A stretch of 64,000 bases of DNA, taken from contig OZ244877.1 of NCBI GenBank assembly GCA_965221145.1, forward strand, positions 4,340,001 through 4,404,000, in the 5' to 3' direction. Of this stretch, positions 61,888-64,000 are shown in pieces. Position 1 is the stretch's first letter; every line of letters starts with the position of its first letter. The translations under genes were made by a program, and so were the position numbers. Source of the stretch: Bin5 sp965221145. GTDB taxonomy: Bacteria; Chloroflexota; Anaerolineae; Caldilineales; Caldilineaceae. The notes beneath the pieces are model-generated. The model had not been told where the DNA came from. It did not search any database and saw only the letters and a program-made list of their open reading frames with translations.

Positions 61888-63240
61888 TCAGGCGTTCGCG
61901 GCCAGGATCTCGTCGGTCTTCTGGTCGACCACGACCACCTGATCCTCCACGCTTGCCTCACAGCGCAACACATCGCCCCAGAGGATCTTGATCTCTCCGA
62001 ACCATTCGAGGACGCCGGGCAGCTGCGGCGTGAAGATGAAGTTGTCCAGGGCATCGAGCCGGGCCTCGACGGCTTCGGGTCCGCCCCATGTGGCCTGGTA
62101 GTCTGCGTCTTGCCACACGCCCGCGTTGACCGGTTCGGCTGTGCCCGCCAGGCCGATGTTCTTCTGATTCTCGAAGTTGGCGAGGTACATCATAAACTCA
62201 AAGGCTTCGGCCGGATGCTGGCTTTGCGTCGTGACAATGTGGAAATGCATGGAGCCAAGACCGGCGCTCTGACCGGTGTTGGGGGAACGGACCCATGCCA
62301 CCTGGGTGAGGTCGTGCTCGCTGCGACTTACCCAGTAGAGATCGCCGCGCGAGGCTATGCCCTGGACGCCGGCAGCCCAGGGGTACATGCCCAAAGCCTG
62401 GCCCTGTCCTTGATAATCGTCCACGTTCAACATGCAGCCGTCCTGGCAGATCATGTCTACGGCGAACTTTTGGCCTTCGATGAACTCGGGCGTGTTCCAG
62501 GAGCCTTTTTTGTTCTCGGTGTCGATGAGTTGACCGCCATTGGCAACACTCCAGTTGACGAGGCCGTCCTGCTCGATATTGCCGGCGCTGAAGTTGGAGC
62601 CGATGATGTCTTCGCCGAGTTCGTCGATGGTGCAGGCGGCCTCGTAGTAGTCGTTCCAGTCCCACCATTTGTCGCCGTTGTGGTCGTGTTCCCAGGGCAT
62701 GGGGAGGCCGGCCTCTTTGAAGAGGTCCTTGTTGATGCCGGACATGACGATGTTGAGTTGGAAGGGCACGGCCTTGACCTTGCCCGGCTCGTAACCGACA
62801 TGCTGGGGGATGCGGATCAGTTCGCTGCCCTCCTCGCCGGGGAAGGGGGTGCCGCTGGCCTCGAAATAGGGGGTGAGATCGGCGGCGATCTCATGGAACG
62901 CGCTCAACTGCAGATCGAAGAACAACATGATGTCGCCCCATTCACCTGCGGCGACCAGGATGGGCATGCGGCGGTCGAAGTCGGCAACCGGTTCAAAGAT
63001 GACGCCGATTTCGGGGCGCTGTTCGGCCCATGTGTCGAGAAAGCCGTTCATCAACTCACGGCGCACCCCGGAGCCCCACTTATTGAGGAAGCGCAGGGCG
63101 ACTCGTTCCGACGAAGGGCCGGCGGAATCTCCCTCACTCGCTACCGGCGGCGCCGGCGCCACACATCCGGCCAACGCTGCCCCCGCCACCAAGCCACCGG
63201 ACACTTTCAGGAAACTGCGTCTGCTTACTTTGCTTGCCAT
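61888..63240 (-). CDS. sugar ABC transporter substrate-binding lipoprotein
   Basis: I start at ATG 63240 (AGGAGAG upstream); 450 residues. MASKVSRRSFLKVSGGLVAG has a twin-arginine signal ending in a lipobox (ALAGCVAP), so the protein is probably exported folded and lipid-anchored. The rest (LRFLNKWGSGVRRELMNGFL, VKAVPFQLNIVMSGINKDLF, AAGVQGIASRGDLYWVSRSE) matches family 1 sugar-binding proteins (UgpB-like). First gene of the importer operon. Confidence 0.92.
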   Translation of the reverse strand: MASKVSRRSFLKVSGGLVAGAALAGCVAPAPPVASEGDSAGPSSERVALRFLNKWGSGVRRELMNGFLDTWAEQRPEIGVIFEPVADFDRRMPILVAAGEWGDIMLFFDLQLSAFHEIAADLTPYFEASGTPFPGEEGSELIRIPQHVGYEPGKVKAVPFQLNIVMSGINKDLFKEAGLPMPWEHDHNGDKWWDWNDYYEAACTIDELGEDIIGSNFSAGNIEQDGLVNWSVANGGQLIDTENKKGSWNTPEFIEGQKFAVDMICQDGCMLNVDDYQGQGQALGMYPWAAGVQGIASRGDLYWVSRSEHDLTQVAWVRSPNTGQSAGLGSMHFHIVTTQSQHPAEAFEFMMYLANFENQKNIGLAGTAEPVNAGVWQDADYQATWGGPEAVEARLDALDNFIFTPQLPGVLEWFGEIKILWGDVLRCEASVEDQVVVVDQKTDEILAANA

Positions 63241-63398
63241 CGGTCTTCTCTCCTTTGGTTGTGCGTCGATAGTACAGAAATCTGCTACGTTCCTTTCAGT
63301 CCCTTCCTTCAGGTCCTTCATAATGGCGGCGGACCGCCCGCTTCACAATCGAGACACCCAAGCCAATGAACGGATAAAATGTAGCAGCTTAGCGAATC

Positions 63399-63432
63399 CT
63401 ATTATAAAATGAGATTCATACTTTGAGATTCA
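63399..63432. promoter_or_regulatory. divergent regulatory region with direct repeats
   Basis: TGAGATTCA occurs twice with a 14-base period (63410-63418 and 63424-63432). Just beside it, ATTATA (minus strand TATAAT) can serve as a -10 for the importer operon. The arrangement between divergent sugar genes suggests an operator. Confidence 0.45.
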
Positions 63433-63489
63433 ACTTTGTCAGACAACAGAAAAATTCCATTTTTTATCGTCCCTTGGAGCATATTGTCC

Positions 63490-64000
63490 ATGCAATTTGG
63501 AATCTGTTCACCTATTGCCAATGCGGAGATCGCGCATGCGGCCGGCTTCGATTTCGTCGAGCCGACAGTGCGCTCCTTGTCCCCGTTGGACCCGGATTTC
63601 GATGCCATCCGCGCGCCGTTCGACAGCGCGCCGCTGCCCACACCGGTCTTCAACGTATTCGTGCCGACTGAGATCCGACTCACCGGGCCGGACGTGGCGT
63701 GGGCGCGGGTGGAGAACTATCTGGAGGCCGCCATCGGCCGCGTTGCCGCGCTGGGCGGCCAGGCGATCGTCTTCGGCAGCGGCGGCGCCCGCAACGTGCC
63801 GGACGGCTTTCCCCGGGAGGAAGCCAACAACCAGTTGGCGCGCTTCCTGCGGCTGGCCGGGGACGTGGCCGAGCGCGAGGAGGTTACAATCGTCATCGAG
63901 CCGCTGAATTCGCGCGATTCGAACATCATCACCAGTGTCGTGGAAGGCATGCAACTGGCGCAGGCGGCCGATCATCCACGCGTGCGCCTGCTGGCCGATC
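63490..64000 (+). CDS. sugar phosphate isomerase/epimerase (xylose isomerase-like TIM barrel), C-terminus beyond window
   Basis: The frame opens at ATG 63490 (TTGGAG upstream) and runs off the right edge; 170 residues are visible. MQFGICSPIANAEIAHAAGF, DFVEPTVRSL, GQAIVFGSGGARNVPDGFPR and TIVIEPLNSRDSNIITSV are typical of the AP_endonuc_2/xylose isomerase-like family; the E of VIEPLN is the first metal ligand. It is divergent from the sugar importer and likely acts on the same substrate. Confidence 0.9.
   Translation, partial: MQFGICSPIANAEIAHAAGFDFVEPTVRSLSPLDPDFDAIRAPFDSAPLPTPVFNVFVPTEIRLTGPDVAWARVENYLEAAIGRVAALGGQAIVFGSGGARNVPDGFPREEANNQLARFLRLAGDVAEREEVTIVIEPLNSRDSNIITSVVEGMQLAQAADHPRVRLLAD

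Noticed and set aside
61825..63369. 514-residue plus-strand frame
   Set aside because: Antisense to the substrate-binding protein, which has a clean twin-arginine/lipobox start and known family motifs.
1..64000. tRNA and rRNA genes
   Set aside because: None was recognised by eye on either strand; a tRNAscan-SE and rRNA model search would be needed to exclude them.

Overview
The window looks like a chromosomal stretch of a Chloroflexota bacterium, probably Caldilineaceae or Anaerolineae. This rests on GC-rich coding regions, the histidine phosphatase / DUF3090 / SCO1664-type trio, a SpoIID-domain secreted protein, a YqeC-MobA fusion, a GDP-mannose pyrophosphorylase / phosphomannomutase fusion, abundant sugar-utilisation genes (Gfo/Idh, PhyH, SDR, sulfatase) and heavy loads of short repeats, MITEs and decayed restriction-modification (R-M) genes. 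The taxonomic call is inference; no rRNA or tRNA gene was recognised.

Layout. (1) 1-8.2 kb is a decaying defence island, nearly all on the minus strand: a DUF1883-TIR protein running off the left edge, a RusA-like / AHJR-like nuclease pair (each broken), a KAP P-loop NTPase split by a 236-bp MITE and by an IS one codon before its stop, a coupled DUF6978 / DUF1828 pair, and fragments of HsdS, HsdM and an HSDR_N-type nuclease. A ~63-bp sequence recurs just 5' of three of these modules. (2) 8.2-14.7 kb is a molybdenum hydroxylase locus: FAD subunit, an unrelated AAA ATPase, a fused [2Fe-2S]-molybdopterin subunit and a YqeC-MobA cofactor-maturation fusion. (3) 14.8-17.2 kb is a mosaic: a strongly folded RNA candidate (possibly HEARO/omega-RNA-like), two inverted 87-bp MITEs, a broken BNR-repeat gene and a transketolase scrap. 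(4) 17.2-27 kb is housekeeping-like: two CBS proteins, TsaE, a SpoIID protein, a sugar nucleotidyltransferase fusion and the SCO1664 / DUF3090 / phosphatase trio. (5) 27-39.1 kb is a second defence island: a PLD-SNF2 helicase, an Eco57I-like methyltransferase interrupted by a 1.5-kb IS, and an FRG-TPR protein whose start overlaps the methyltransferase stop, with a secreted HNH-excalibur nuclease beside it. (6) 39.3-53 kb holds surface proteins, a FemAB-like transferase, a sulfatase and a MacAB/FtsX-type ABC exporter operon. A complete D12 methylase / NotI-like endonuclease pair sits between the exporter's permease and ATPase genes. (7) 53-64 kb is a sugar catabolism region: Zn-alcohol dehydrogenase, Gfo/Idh oxidoreductase, PhyH oxygenase, SDR, a beta-propeller hydrolase-like protein, a complete sugar ABC importer and a divergent sugar isomerase cut by the right edge.

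The most notable signals are these. The three-gene helicase / methyltransferase / FRG-TPR module may be an undescribed defence arrangement. The type II R-M pair is nested inside an exporter operon. Several repeat families lie not only between genes but also inside open reading frames without breaking them. The folded RNA has no protein partner in the window.
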